The translations under genes were made by a program, and so were the position numbers. From Megalobrama amblycephala (taxonomy: Eukaryota; Chordata; Actinopteri; Cypriniformes; Xenocyprididae): a stretch of 64,000 nucleotides of DNA. The notes below the pieces were generated by a model, which saw only the letters and a program-made list of their open reading frames with translations, was not told where the DNA came from and did not search any database. Positions 1 through 12,862 of the stretch are shown one piece after another. Where the stretch lies: assembly GCF_018812025.1 (NCBI RefSeq), contig NC_063046.1:898328-962327 (forward strand), given 5' to 3'. Within the stretch, counting starts at the first letter, position 1; every line of letters starts with the position of its first letter.

Positions 1-3000
1 CTTGGCCAGTTGTTCAGTTGTAGATGTAAGTTTTTTTGTCGTTGGTTCTGTATGTTCTGTTGTAGATGTTAGAGTTGTGGCCGTTGGTTCAGCTGTAGAT
101 GTAAGTTGTGTTGTTGCTGTAAGAGGGGCTGTAGTTGTAGCTGTATGATCTGTTGTAGATGTTGAATGAGTTGTGATTGTTGGTTCAGTTGTAGATGTAA
201 GTTGTGTTGTTGTTGCTGTAAGAGGGGCTGTAGTTGTAACTCTATAATCTGTTGTAGATGTTGAAGTAGTCTTGGCCAGTTGTTCAGTTGTAGATGTAAG
301 TTTTTTTATCGTTGGTTCTGTATGTTCTGTTGTAGATGTTAGAGTTGTGGCCGTTGGTTCAGTTGTAGATGTAAGTTGTATTGTCATTGCCTTAAGAAAA
401 TCTGTATTTTTAACTGTATGATCTGTTGTAGATGTTGAATGAGTTGTGATTGTTGGTTCAGCTGTAGATGTAAGTTGTGTTGTTGTTGCTGTAAGAGGGG
501 CTGCAGTTGTAGCTGTATGATCTGTTGTAGATGTTGAATGAGTTGTGATTGTTGGTTCAGTTGTAGATGTAGGTTGTGTTGTTGTTGCTGTAAGAGGGGC
601 TGTAGTTGTAGCTGTATGATCTGTTGTAGATGTTGAAGGAGTTGTGATTGTTGGTTCAGTTGTAGATGTAGGTTGTGTTGTTGTTGCTGTAAGAGGGGCT
701 GTAGTTGTAGATGTTAGAGTTGTGGCTGTTGGTTCAGCTGTAGATGTAAGTTGTGTTGTTGTTGCTGTAAGAGGGGCTGTAGTTGTAGCTGTATAATCTG
801 TTGTAGATGTTGAAGGAGTTGTGATTGTTGGTTCAGTTGTAGATGTAAGTTGTGTTGTTGTTGCTGTAAGTTGTGTTGTTGTTGCTGTAAGTTGTGTTGT
901 TGTTGCTGTAAGAGGGGCTGTAGTTGTAACTCTATGATCTGCTGTAGATTTTAGAGTTGTGGCCGTTGGTTCAGCTGTAGATGTAAGTTGTGTTGTTGTT
1001 GCTGTAAGAAGAGCTGTCGTTGTAGCTGTATGATCTGTTGTAGATGTTGAAGGAGTAGTGATTGTTGGTTCAGTTGTAGATGTAGGTTGTGTTGTTGTTG
1101 CTGTAAGAGGGGCTGTAGTTGTAGCTGTATGATCTGTTGTAGATGTTGAAGGAGTTGTGATTGTTGGTTCAGCTGTAGATGTAAGTTGTGGTGTTGTTGC
1201 TGTAAGAGGGGCTGTAGTTGTAACTCTATGATCTGTTGTAGATGTTGAAGGAGTTGTGATTGTTGGTTCAGTTGTAGATGTAAGTTGTGTTGTTGTTGCT
1301 GTAAGAGGGGCTGCAGTTGTAACTCTATGATCTGTTGTAGATGTTAGAGTTGTGGCTGTTGGTTCAGCTGTAGATGTAAGTTGTGTTGTTGTTGCTTCTG
1401 TAAGAGGGGCTGTAGTTGTAGCTGTATGATCTGTTGTAGATGTTGAAGGAGTTGTGATTGTTGGTTCAGTTGTAGATGTAGGTTGTGTTGTTGTTGCTGT
1501 AAGAGGGGCTGTAGTTGTAACTCTATGATCTGTTGTAGATGTTAGAGTTGTGGCAGTTGGTTCAGCTGTAGATGTAAGTTGTGTTGTTGTTGCTGTAAGA
1601 GGGGCTGTAGTTGTAGCTGTATGATCTGTTGTAGATGTTGAATGAGTTGTGATTGTTGGTTCAGTTGTAGATGTAAGTTGTGTTGTTGTTGCTGTAAGTT
1701 GTGTTGTTGTTGCTGTAAGAGGGGCTGTAGTTGTAACTCTATGATCTGCTGTAGATTTTAGAGTTGTGGCCGTTGGTTCAGCTGTAGATGTAAGTTGTGT
1801 TGTTGTTGCTGTAAGAAGAGCTGTCGTTGTAGCTGTATGATCTGTTGTAGATGTTGAAGGAGTAGTGATTGTTGGTTCAGTTGTAGATGTAGGTTGTGTT
1901 GTTGTTGCTGTAAGAGGGGCTGTAGTTGTAGCTGTATGATCTGTTGTAGATGTTGAAGGAGTTGTGATTGTTGGTTCAGTTGTAGATGTAAGTTGTGTTG
2001 TTGTTACTGTAAGAGGGGCTGTAGTTGTAGCTGTATGATCTGTTGTAGATGTTGAATGAGTTGTGATTGTTGGTTCAGTTGTAGATGTAAGTTGTGTTGT
2101 TGTTGCTGTACGAGGGGCTGTAGTTGTAACTCTATGATCTGTTGTAGATGTTGAATGAGTAGTGATTGTTGGTTCAGTTGTAGATGTAAGTTGTGTTGTT
2201 GTTGCTGTAAGAGGGGCTGTAGTTGTAACTCTATGATCTGTTGTAGATGTTGAAGGAGTTGTGAATGTTGGTTCAGTTGTAGATGTAAGTTGTGTTGTTG
2301 TTGCTGTAAGAGGGGCTATAGTTGTAACTCTATGATCTGTTGTAGATGTTGAAGGAGTTGTGAATGTTGGTTCAGTTGTAGATGTAAGTTGTGTTGTTGC
2401 TGTAAGAGGGGCTGTAGTTGTAACTCTATGATCTGTTGTAGATGTTGAATGAGTTGTGATTGTTGGTTCAGCTGTAGATGTAAGTTGTGTTGTCATTGAT
2501 ATAAGAAGATCTGTAGTTGTAGTTGTATGATCTGTTGTTGTTGTTGAAGAAATCCTAGCCAGTTGTTCAGTTGTAGATGAAAGTTGTTTTGTTGTTGGTT
2601 CTGTATGATCTGTTGTAGATGTTGAAGGAGTTGTGATTGTTGGTTCAGTTGTAGATGTAAGTTGTGTTGTTGTTGCTGTAAGAGGGGCTGTAGTTGTAAC
2701 TCTATGATCTGTTGTAGATGTTGAATGAGTTGTGATTGTTGGTTCAGCTGTAGATGTAAGTTGTGTTGTCATTGATATAAGAAGATCTGTAGTTGTAGTT
2801 GTATGATCTGTTGTTGTTGTTGAAGAAATCCTAGCCAGTTGTTCAGTTGTAGATGTAAGTTGTTTTGTTGTTGGTTCTGTATGATCTGTTGTAGATGTTG
2901 AATGAGTTGTGGCCTTTGGTTCAGTTGTAGATGTAAGTTGTGTTGCTGTTGCTGTAAGAAGAGCTGTAGTTGTAGCCGTATGATCTGTTGGAGATGTTGA

Positions 3001-5016
3001 AAGAGTCTTGGCCAGTTGTTTAGTTGTAGATGTAAGTTGTTTTGTCAGTGGTATAAGAAGATCTGTAGTTGTAGTTATATGATCTGTTGTAGATGTTGAA
3101 GGAGTTGTGATTGTTGGTTCAGTTGTAGATGTAAGTTGTGTTGTCATTGCCTTAAGAAGATCTGTAGTTGTAGCTGTATGATCTGTTGTAGATGTTGAAT
3201 GAGTTGTGATTGTTGGTTCAGCTGTATATGTAAGTTGTGTTGTTGTTGCTGTACGAGGGGCTGTAGTTGTAACTCTATGATCTGCTGTAGATTTTAGAGT
3301 TGTGGCCATTGGTTCAGTTGTAGATGTAAGTTGTGTTGTTGTTGCTGTAAGAGGGGCTGTAGTTGGAGCTGTATGATCTGTTGTAGATGTTGAATGAGTA
3401 GTGATTGTTGGTTCAGTTGTAGATGTAAGTTGTGTTGTTGTTGCTGTAAGAGGGGCTGTAGTTGTAACTCTATGATCTGCTGTAGATTTTAGAGTTGTGG
3501 CCATTGGTTCAGTTGTAGATGTAAGTTGTGTTGTTGTTGCTGTAAGAGGGGCTGTAGTTGGAGCTGTATGATCTGTTGTAGATATTGAATGAGTTGTGAT
3601 TGTTGGTTCAGTTGTAGATGTAAGTTGTGTTGTTGTTGCTGTAAGAGGGGCTGTAGTTGTAACTCTATGATCTGTTGTAGATGTTAGAGTTGTGGCCGTT
3701 GGTTCAGCTGTAGATGTAAGTTGTGTTGTTGTTGCTGTAAGAAGAGCTGTCGTTGTAGCTGTATGATCTGTTGTAGATGTTGAAGGAGTAGTGATTGTTG
3801 GTTCAGTTGTAGATGTAGGTTGTGTTGTTGTTGCTGTAAGAGGGGCTGTAGTTGTAGCTGTATGATCTGTTGTAGATGTTGAATGAGTTGTGATTGTTGG
3901 TTCAGTTGTAGATGTAAGTTGTGTTGTTGTTGCTGTAAGAGGGGCTGTCGTTGTAGCTGTATGATCTGTTGTAGATGTTGAAGGAGTAGTGATTGTTGGT
4001 TCAGTTGTAGATGTAGGTTGTGTTGTTGTTGCTGTAAGAGGGGCTGTCGTTGTAACTCTATGATCTGTTGTAGATGTTGAAGGAGTTGTGATTGTTGGTT
4101 CAGTTGTAGATGTAGGTTGTGTTGTTGTTGCTGTAAGAGGGGCTGTCGTTGTAACTCTATGATCTGTTGTAGATGTTGAAGGAGTTGTGATTGTTGGTTC
4201 AGTTGTAGATGTAGGTTGTGTTGTTGTTGCTGTAAGAGGGGCTGTAGTTGTAGCTGTATGATCTGTTGTAGATGTTGAAGGAGTAGTGATTGTTGGTTCA
4301 GTTGTAGATGTAGGTTGTGTTGTTGTTGCTGTAAGAGGGGCTGTAGTTGTAGCTGTATGATCTGTTGTAGATGTTGAAGGAGTAGTGATTGTTGGTTCAG
4401 TTGTAGATGTAGGTTGTGTTGTTGTTGCTGTAAGAGGGGCTGTCGTTGTAACTCTATGATCTGTTGTAGATGTTGAAGGAGTTGTGATTGTTGGTTCAGT
4501 TGTAGATGTAGGTTGTGTTGTTGTTGCTGTAAGAGGGGCTGTAGTTGTAGCTGTATGATCTGTTGTAGATGTTGAAGGAGTAGTGATTGTTGGTTCAGTT
4601 GTAGATGTAGGTTGTGTTGTTGTTGCTGTAAGAGGGGCTGTAGTTGTAGCTGTATGATCTGTTGTAGATGTTGAAGGAGTAGTGATTGTTGGTTCAGTTG
4701 TAGATGTAGGTTGTGTTGTTGTTGCTGTAAGAGGGGCTGTCGTTGTAACTCTATGATCTGTTGTAGATGTTGAAGGAGTTGTGATTGTTGGTTCAGTTGT
4801 AGATGTAGGTTATGTTGTTGTTGCTGTAAGAGGGGCTGTAGTTGTAGCTGTGTGATCTGTTGTAGATGTTGAAGGAGTTGTGATTGTTGGTTCAGCTGTA
4901 GATGTAAGTTGTGTTGTTGCTGTAAGAGGGGCTGTAGTTGTAACTCTATGATCTGTTGTAGATGTTAGAGTTGTGGCCGTTGGTTCAGCTGTAGATGTAA
5001 GTTGTGTTGTTGTTGC
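1..5016 (-). repeat. About 50-copy tandem array of 96-99-bp coding units
   Basis: The unit is about 99 bp (33 codons), with shorter 96-bp variants that lack one Thr codon and local doublings of a 21-bp QLTATTT piece near 850-910 and 1,680-1,715. All length changes are multiples of three, so the frame is kept along the whole array. Most units are nearly identical. A few divergent units, containing Lys, Leu, Ile, Arg or Met codons, lie near 361-420, 2,490-2,590, 2,760-2,870 and 3,000-3,075. The two copies at about 2,490 and 2,760 match each other, which indicates block duplication. Confidence 0.95.
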
Positions 5017-5087
5017 TGTTGTAGGAGGGTTTGTAATTGTAAGCAGAGCATTATTTGTAGGTGAATTTTTTGCAAATTGGTTTGTAA
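1..5087 (-). CDS. Mucin-like Thr/Ser/Pro-rich repeat exon, partial, with one internal stop
   Basis: On the minus strand one frame is open from the left edge of the window to about 5,130, except for one TAA at 4,810-4,812. The product is a chain of about 33-residue units rich in Thr, Ser and Pro, with cores such as TSTTEPTITTPSTSTTDH and TTTAPLTATTTQL. It has no Cys, as in the O-glycosylated tandem-repeat region of secreted or membrane mucins. The ATG at 5,130 is probably not the true start: a polypyrimidine tract followed by CTCCAG lies just inside it, so the exon more likely begins at 5,087 at a phase-1 junction. A second possible acceptor (TTTGCAG) lies 20-30 bases upstream. The signal-peptide exon was not found and the C-terminus is outside the window. 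The stop may be a base error, a polymorphism or a true loss. Other Thr-rich surface proteins are possible. Confidence 0.6.
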
Positions 5088-5130
5088 CTGGAGAAAAAAA
5101 TGAATTCAAGATTCCTGCAAATAAAAACAT

Positions 5131-6189
5131 TAAATACTTGTCATTTTGACACTCTTTTTGACTTTTTTTTTTTTTTTTTTGCTTTTTACAATACTATAAG
5201 TATTGTAAGTTATAAGAGTTAATATAAGTTATTACTTGATATTAAAATTTATACTCCCCAAAAGTACAAGTGAAAAGTTTGGACACACTTGTTTGAATTT
5301 GTGTTTCTCACAAGGGCTGCACAATATTGAAAAAAAAAAAAAAAAAGAGATATGTGATAAATATTGCAATATGCGATATAATAATTCTTTTAAGCGTGTA
5401 GAATCGTTTTATCATATATTATCAGGAGTGTTTCCTCTTTGCTGGATGGATCAGTAGACGGAGCAGCAGCAAAGAAGCTCATTTTTGTCATGTTTTGCTC
5501 ATTACATCGTTTCCATATTTGTTTTCGTTTTCATTTCTTAAAAAAAATATAAAAGTGTGTTCAGACTTTTGACTGGTCATGCTCATGAAATCTGGCAAAG
5601 AGATAAATTGAAATCTCATAGATACTGAACCCCAACAGATCTTTTAGAGGGACGTCATTCTGCGTCATCACATCTCTTAGTTTGACAGAAATGCATTGAT
5701 CATATCTCACCGCAGAGGAGCAAGAATCCTGCGTTACGACCCATGGAGTTCTGCATGTTCACCAAATCTGAAAAAGCAAGTATTGTCACCATGTCAACAT
5801 GTGTTTTGTCACATTTTGATCACAATCACTGTCACATTTTTTAATAGGTTCAGGTGCTGGCATCTCTCTGCTTGCATTATTTTTGTTTGTAAAAGCTGAG
5901 TCACATTCTGGCTGGGAGTGCACTAAGAAAGAACTGGCCTAATGAAAACGTACTTCATTTGCACACTTTGATGTTTAGGAATTATACAAATCAGATTCAT
6001 TATTTGGTTATTTACCTCTGGCATAACTGCAAGGAAATGTACATAAATATCTTTGTTTAAAACATAATTTAAATATGGTGTTCAGCTGTTTAGTGAATGC
6101 ACCTCTAGGACTTTCAGTAACTATAATAGGCCCCAGAGTCTGGTTATTAAAGTGCGAAGTACTACTATCAGGAAAGAGAAGTTGTGCTG
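5131..6189. other. AT-rich spacer upstream of the mucin-like exon
   Basis: A T tract at about 5,163-5,180 and an A tract near 5,331-5,346 are visible. No coding exon, RNA gene or clear promoter was recognised. If the mucin-like gene has a signal-peptide exon it could lie here or further right, but none stands out. Confidence 0.5.
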
Positions 6190-6400
6190 TGTGAAATAGC
6201 TTCTGGAACAAGAACAAATGTAGGGCGGGGCTTGATTTTGTCTGAATTGATTGGATGGTTGTGGTTTGCTATTGGTGGATCTCATGTGAGTGACAGGTTG
6301 CCCCGCCCTCGTCATCAGAGAAGATTACGAGGAACATGAATTTAACACAATAATGATGTGAACCAATAAAAAAAATACTGCAATATTCCATTAAAAATAT
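6190..6400. repeat. Dispersed repeat, copy 1 (partner at 42,805-43,070)
   Basis: This stretch shares a long, near-identical block with 42,805-43,070, starting at CTTCTGGAA.AAGAACAAATG and running through a GC-box-like GGGCGGGGC and its complement GCCCCGCCC to a TGATGTGAACC region. The two GC boxes are inverted relative to each other and lie about 85 bp apart. I do not recognise the family; it is probably a SINE or non-autonomous DNA element. Confidence 0.7.
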
Positions 6401-6949
6401 AAGAATGATTTCATGGTTACTGTAAACATTTTGTTTTGACTTGAAGAAATTATGACAGAAATATATTATTTTACTGCAGGATGTACTATTCAAAGTAAAA
6501 ATAACAACTACAACATTATTTTTAAGAAATTTCAATTGTCCATGTTTTAATCACAGCACTTTGTTTGCCAAAAAAATGAAAAAGAATTGATTTTAGTCCA
6601 ATTTTTTGGGTACATCTGCATTGTTTGATTACAACCATTTTTTATAATAAATTTGCATTTAATCATAAAACACAGAATCCTGAAAAATTAAAATGGACAA
6701 CAGACTTTCTGAAGAGATAAAACATTTTTAACTCATTTTTATTAATTAAATTGATTAGATGTGTTTTATTTATAAAATATAATTAAAATTGTAAAAAATT
6801 ACAAAGATTTTTCATATGGCCTTACTAAAATAAGCCAGCCTGTGATGTTGTTCATAGAGGATCACAGAGTGTGTACAACGTCATTAAGGTAAATATTTAT
6901 AAAATAATGACTTATAGCTATAAACACCTTTGCCACATTGACCTCCTCA

Positions 6950-7316
6950 GTCCCACTTTATATTAAGTGGCCTTAACTACTATGTACTTGCATTTAAATT
7001 AATCATTTAATACAATGCACTTACTGTGTACATACATGTTTTTACATTGTAGTTATATTTTAAAAATACCTGCATGTAATTACATCTGTAATTCATTTCT
7101 GTTATTACATTTATAATTACACTGTTGACCCAACCCTTACACCTTACCTCTACCCTTAAACCTTCCCATACCACCAAACATGTCCCTAACCTTACCCGTA
7201 TCCACCTCAATAGCAGCAAAAGTGTTTTGCATTTCAATATGAACACAATAAGTACATTGTACTTATTTTTTGATGTAAGTACATAGTTGTTAAGGCCACT
7301 TAATATAAAGTGGGAC
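6950..7316. mobile_element. MITE with 40-bp terminal inverted repeats
   Basis: The left end (GTCCCACTTTATATTAAGTG, running on for about 40 bases) is the reverse complement of the right end, which finishes in AAGTGGGAC. The interior is AT-rich and non-coding. This is a non-autonomous DNA transposon of a type common in fish; the superfamily was not assigned. Confidence 0.85.
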
Positions 7317-9719
7317 CACTTCCTCTACCAAGACACCATTCACACCAGTTCACCACGCTTTCCCTCACACTTATGATGAAGAAATAAGACACCAGTGATA
7401 TATTGTATAACATCTTCCCTGTCACTAATGTAAACAACAACTAATGAGGCAGTGATAGGATTTTAACAATATCCGTGTCAAATGATAGCATTTTTTAAGC
7501 TTTAGCAGTTAGCAATCAGGAAGAGGAAATGGAACAGATAGAATCGCATTCTTAAAATTCTTCACTTACCAAAAGCAGAGGAAAACTATGAAGAATTATT
7601 CAGCCGTACCGGTGGGAGATCTGGGGCTGAAGACAGTATATTCAAGCTCCCTTCCTCATTGATCATAAGAGACATAAAGCAGCCTTTATGTAAATGTTTT
7701 TAAACCTTTTTAATTTGCAAAGAGGAACACAACATTTCAGAGTTGAGATGAACCTGCTGGACAAGAATTTTCCCTTTTTGGAAACCTGCCATGCAAATAA
7801 CTCTCTCATATGTTCTCACAACTTTGCGTATCAACAAAAGTGTCTTTGTATTATAGCGATGCAGATGCAGAGTGTGGCACGGAAGTGCAAATGAGCTTTA
7901 GTTCTGCTTAGTTCTTCTTTTTTTGTTACTATATGATCTAGTAAGATATTTCATTTGATTCTCTTCTATTCAGTACATGCAATTTTAAGTAATTCCCTTT
8001 TTGCAAATAAAAAAAACAACACCGTGATAAACGAATGTATCACTCAAAATCAATATAAAATTTATTAAAAGGTCTTAATAAATTTTGTCTTAAGTAACTT
8101 TTGTTTTTGCATCTTTTTGATTGAGATTAAGTTTACTAGTCAAATGACTAGTAAAAATGACTAGTAATTAAAATAAGCCATGCAGCTTTTTCTGCTAATA
8201 TGTAAAATTATGTGTAGTTGTTAATAAAAATCGAATAAAAATCTTGATGATGATGAAAAACACAATAGTAAGAGGGTTTCTTTTTTCTATGTTCTTGTTT
8301 TGTGAGATTTTCATAATATTTTTCTCAGCTTTGTTTGGATATGATGTGAAAATTATCTAACAATATCATGTAAAATGTGAATTATATTATATACTCTTTG
8401 CCCATGCTACTCTGCACATACTGTATGTTATTCTGTCACTTTTGTATCTTCAAATACCTGAAGTGTAAGCATATAATGACTACTTTGTACCTTTCATTTC
8501 AGTCCTTTGTGCAAGGAAGAGAAGTCATTAAATCAAATATGACAGGGTGTTTATGTGAACGAATGCAACATTCACATGATTTCTGTCATACTCCACAGAA
8601 AACAAACGTTTCCTCATAGTGATAAGCTGAAAAACCGGATGGAGAGCAGTTTCAATAAGATCATTCACTGTGCTCTTGTGATCGCCGCAGGTGTGCTGTC
8701 AGGGTTTGATTTAGGGAAATTACATTTATATGATTATAAGATTATTTTTATTTGCAATAAAAAGACGTCCAAGAGGATTCATGGAGTCTGTTTTTGTCAT
8801 TTGCTGTTCACATCCCCGTCATGTGATCAGTGTGTCACCGAGAAACTCCATAAGTCTGAGGCCGTTCATGATATCCGTGACTGCCAAACGTCCATCAGCA
8901 CATCTCTGAGGAAGCGTTTTAGATCACACAGAGCTACCCACTCAAAAATATTTAAGTCATATGCGCTTGAATTGCATTCAAAATTTCCATCCATTTGTAT
9001 GGAACACAGTTTTAAACAAACTAATAAACTTAATGCGATGCATAATGCCAGTCATGCATAAATTAAACAGATTTCAGTAATCGTACTAATAACCTCAATG
9101 TGTTTTGAAGACTGTTACGATTTTTCAGATATTCCCTTTGTGATGTTTCAAAGATCAAAGTGCAGATAAATGGAGGTTTTCAACGGGAAACTACAAATTC
9201 CTGTTTTTGTAGTTTACACTGAGACGCAAAAACTTGCACTTTGAAACCTGTTTTCAAAAGTTTGCATTTTCAGGCTCCCAAAATGCCACTGTGATGTAAA
9301 TGAACGGATAAATTGATACAAAGATGTCCATGAGTTGAAAACGAGACGAGTTTGGTTTGTAGTAAAACTAAGAAACGTAGAACTAATAAACTCTGTTTTA
9401 AAGTGCCCCTTTTTAGTTTTTCGGATAATTCCTTTCATGCAGTGTGTTATAAAGCTGTTTGTGAATGTAAAAGTTTCAAAGATCAAAATGGAATCTCAAT
9501 GCAACTAATTTACATGATGCCAGCCTCTGGTCTTCATTGGCTTCCGGTGAACAACGTCTTAAAGTGTAAAGTAAAAAATTAACGTTTTTTTTTATTTTAT
9601 TCATCCTTGGATGAATGTAAACCTGTTGTAGAGACTCCAAAACAACATTAGGGACCTTTAAAATAGCATCACAGGGGCACTTAACCAGCTTTATACAGGC
9701 ACATATTTATCATCAATAA
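7317..9719. other. Non-coding AT-rich stretch, nothing recognised
   Basis: There is a 168-codon open frame at 8,555-9,061 on the plus strand, but it has no recognisable domain, no splice partner and ordinary AT-rich composition. A short stretch near 9,517-9,575 reads GLHWLPV, which resembles the end of L2/CR1-like LINE reverse transcriptases. That match is too short to call. Confidence 0.4.
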
Positions 9720-10620
9720 ATCCAATTTGTTTCAGTCTCATACATTTTAACTAACTGAATATTGCTTGTTCCACAGCTGTTCATATTTTAACCATGTTTT
9801 AACTGAATAGATTGAATTGTTTTTGCAGTGAAGCGATTTATGCTGTTTTAACCCTCAGGATGTGTTCAGGTCATTTTGACCCGGAGAGGATTTTCTTGCT
9901 AGTTCTGAAAATGCTTGTTAATATTATCACATTAGACTAAAACTTACTGTCCCATTTACTCACCCGGGGTATAACTTCTTCCCCAATTTTTTGAGAATTT
10001 TTGTAATGTTTCACATTCATGTAGACAAACAAACTATTTAGAGTATTGCAGGCTTTGTTTTTCACAGAGATGAACATTATCCTCAGATCAGTGAGGCCTA
10101 TGTTCAGTCAGTTTCAAAAATAAATATGAAACTTGTACTAATTGAAGGAAATCAGATTGACAAAAAGATTGAATCCAATATTTGGTGATAATAAAACGAG
10201 AGATTTATAAACTTTTTTTATAAACAGTCATTTTTGACCGTGAACGCCTCAAGTATTGTACAAAATAAAAGCATTTCATAACAAACTCCCTGGTTAAACA
10301 TTAAAGCACACTAGTGTGATAAACAGTGCAAATGTTTTCATATTTTGACAAATTTATCCACAAATAATGCTTCTTTCACTCAAAAATGGAGGTGATTCTG
10401 CTCAGATCAATCAGTTCCAAAAGTAATATGTTAAAAAGTAAATTGTTAATCTAATATTTGGATGATAATATATTTAAACAAAATCAAATAGATGCAAATG
10501 AGTTTATTATCATATGTAGAAATCATTTTTGACTGACAAGTATGCATTACATTAAGTTTATTGGACTGTTTATGTTAAAACAAATGCATGGGAATTGTAT
10601 ATGCCATTCAAACACATACA
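9720..10620. repeat. Dispersed repeat; its two ends reappear joined at 31,725-31,930
   Basis: Bases 9,725-9,830 (CTCATACATTTTA..CTGAATATTG..TTCCACAGCT) and 10,525-10,620 (TGACTGACAAGTATGCAT..CATGG.AATT) both have close matches lying next to each other at 31,725-31,930. The 31.7-kb copy therefore looks like an internally deleted form of the longer copy. Within the long copy, the halves 10,060-10,240 and 10,370-10,530 are weakly similar. Confidence 0.55.
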
Positions 10621-12376
10621 TCTTGAAGCTTTGTTTTGTTTGTTTTATTAGGAGTGCAAAACGTACAACATAGGGTGAACACAAAACACAACAACAAAAC
10701 ACAAAACACAACAATAAAACAGCAGTGATAGTAACAGCGATGAAAAGTAAGCAGAAATGACAAATGGGTAATAGTAGAAGTGTAAATGGTAATAGCATGT
10801 ATAATAATAATTTGTGATGACGGCAACAGTAATATCAGTAATAATAACAACAGTAATAATAACTATAATGATACTAAAGATGGTGATGATAAGTTTACAG
10901 TACAGTTACTATTTGTATGTATGCCTAAGCTGAGGTGCTGCATTAAAAGAAGGGTGTGGTGCATTAAAATCAGCATTTGCTGCATTAAAATCATGCGTGG
11001 TATATGTTGATTTGGTTATTTTTTTATATTTTAGATCATTTTTATTATTATTATTATCACTATTCTTTTATTTATTTATTTATTGAATTATTAAAGATAT
11101 ACATTATACCATTACCGTCCTTATATTAAGCAAAACATCATCGCACCGCCAAGCTTTGTTTTTCTGACTACACCCTGAAACGCGACACCTCTGAAGCGCC
11201 AATGCCAGGGGAACCTTTCCCTGAAATCCCAGTGAAATATTTTCAGATCACAATCCACATTGACCTACGACTGACTTCCTTTCTTCTGCTGAACACAAAA
11301 GATGATGTGTGAAGAATGTTTCACGGTTTTGAAAAACAAAAATCACTTTTTAAAAATATCTTCTATTATCCACAGAAGAAAGAAGGCGATACACGTTTTG
11401 AAAGACGTGTGATGACAGAATGATCATTTTTGGGGTGGACTGTCCCTGTTTGAAGTTTAGATGAAACCATTTCCACTTAGAAGTGGATAGTACATTTCAC
11501 CAAGTGTTACAAAGAAACAGTGAATTAAAACTGAGAAGTAATGTTAATCACATGCATGGCATTCTTTATGACACTGTAATGACAGCTGACATCTCAAACA
11601 CTTTGCCTGAAGGAATTATGGGAGTAAATTATAAATCTTCAATGTCATTGCTAAAGGGGGTTTTCACAGCGATGCCATAGATTAGAAGAGTCATTTTTGG
11701 TTCCCCAAAGAACCTTTCAGTGATCGGTTCTTAAAATAAGCATCTTTTTCTTCATCTGTAGAATATTTTATATATTTATGATAATCTAACGTTCATGATG
11801 GAACTAGATCAACCACTTAAGTATGAAGTATGTCCCATTGTTTGACGTTAAGTGCTTGTCTTTTGCGTGTCAGTGTGTGTAGGTGGACAAGCATGTTGCG
11901 GGCTGGTGTGGCTCATGTTTATGTGCTTAATGACAGATACATTTCAAACAAAAGTTTCTGATGCACTTAAATTCTAGAGACAACTTTCATTCTCTGAGGC
12001 TTGACGTTTGACGTCATGATGCTTTCAGTGCAAAAAAGGATTACAAAAATAAAAGATGTGAAAATAGAAGCAAGCATTTTTGTGTGTTCTATTTTGTTTT
12101 GGTTGACAATGTGCGTCAGTATATTTTCTCCTTTTTGTCTGTTTTTTGAAGTGTAAAATAAAACAGAGATTCACTAGAAAATACTATTTCAGGCTTTCTT
12201 CTTCAAAATGTGACGCTTAATTCAATGTGTTACTTGTCATTTCTTTGTAATTATTTGTAAAGTTTACTAGCAACTTCTGAGTGAATTTTAATTCACCAGT
12301 TTTTTTTTGTTTTTTTTTCATTGTATGTGACAGTCTTAAAATGTACAATGATTTTCTGTTAGTGACGATGTTACCA
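10621..12376. other. Spacer with a CA-rich tract and a fold-back MITE fragment
   Basis: From 10,670 to 10,730 there is a degenerate ACAACAAAAC repeat, followed by AT-rich simple sequence near 11,036-11,080. Bases 11,275-11,460 (CTTCTGCTGAACACAAAAGA ... GATGACAGAATGATCATTTT) match the common fish fold-back family whose better copy is at 22,203-22,459. No exon was recognised. Confidence 0.5.
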
Positions 12377-12609
12377 CACTGGAGAAAAGAATGGTTGGTT
12401 TAACTTAAAAAAGTAAGTTACTTGGTTGCCCTAAAATTTTGAGTTCATTGAAATTGTAAGTTCGAGTAAATACAATGAAGGCGATTTGGTTTAATCAACA
12501 GAAACTCAAAATATTATGTTATCTGAACCACATTAATTATTGAAGTTGATTTGACAACAGCAAAAAAATGTTGTGATAGCAAATCATGAATATATGTTTT
12601 TACAGTGCA
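12377..12609. mobile_element. MITE with CACTG..CAGTG ends
   Basis: The element starts CACTGGAGAAAA and ends TTTTTACAGTG, with an interior rich in TTGGTTTAA- and CTCAAAAT-type motifs. The ends are short imperfect inverted repeats of the CACTG(T/C)AAAAA type frequent in fish MITEs. It is non-coding. Confidence 0.55.
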
Positions 12610-12690
12610 TAACGAATTAATCAAGGATTTAAGTAACAAACACAGATATCCGTGCAAATCCAATTATTACAATAATAGTTAATGTTAGTT

Positions 12691-12862
12691 AATGTTGGGT
12701 TAAAAACAACCCAAGTTGGGTTGAAAATGGGCAAACCCAGCGGTTGGGTTAAATGTTGGACCGTTTTATTTAACCAAACTATTGTTAAAACAACCCATTT
12801 GCTGTGTTTGTCCATTTTCAACCAAACTTGGGTTGTTCTTAAACCAGCATTTTTTTAGAGTG
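12691..12862. mobile_element. Fold-back MITE of the AACCCAGC/GCTGGGTT family
   Basis: This copy contains paired inverted motifs (TTGGGTTAAAAACAACCCAA and a matching arm) and ends in TTTTTTAGAGTG. Related copies lie at 21,337-21,461 and 23,807-24,658; the last has both ends (CACTCTA ... TAGAGTG). This copy appears truncated on the left. Confidence 0.7.

Noticed and set aside
1..5016. CRISPR-like array
   Set aside because: Units are contiguous coding repeats with no unique spacers, in a vertebrate context. The 53-bp array at 18-20.6 kb was rejected for the same reason.
5088..5130. ATG at 5,130 as the start of the mucin-like protein
   Set aside because: The segment contains polypyrimidine-AG acceptor signals and encodes a poor signal peptide. 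It looks like intron end rather than a first exon.
8555..9061. 168-codon frame on the plus strand
   Set aside because: No domain, ordinary AT-rich composition, no splice partner and no similarity I can recognise. Chance is likely at this length in 64 kb.
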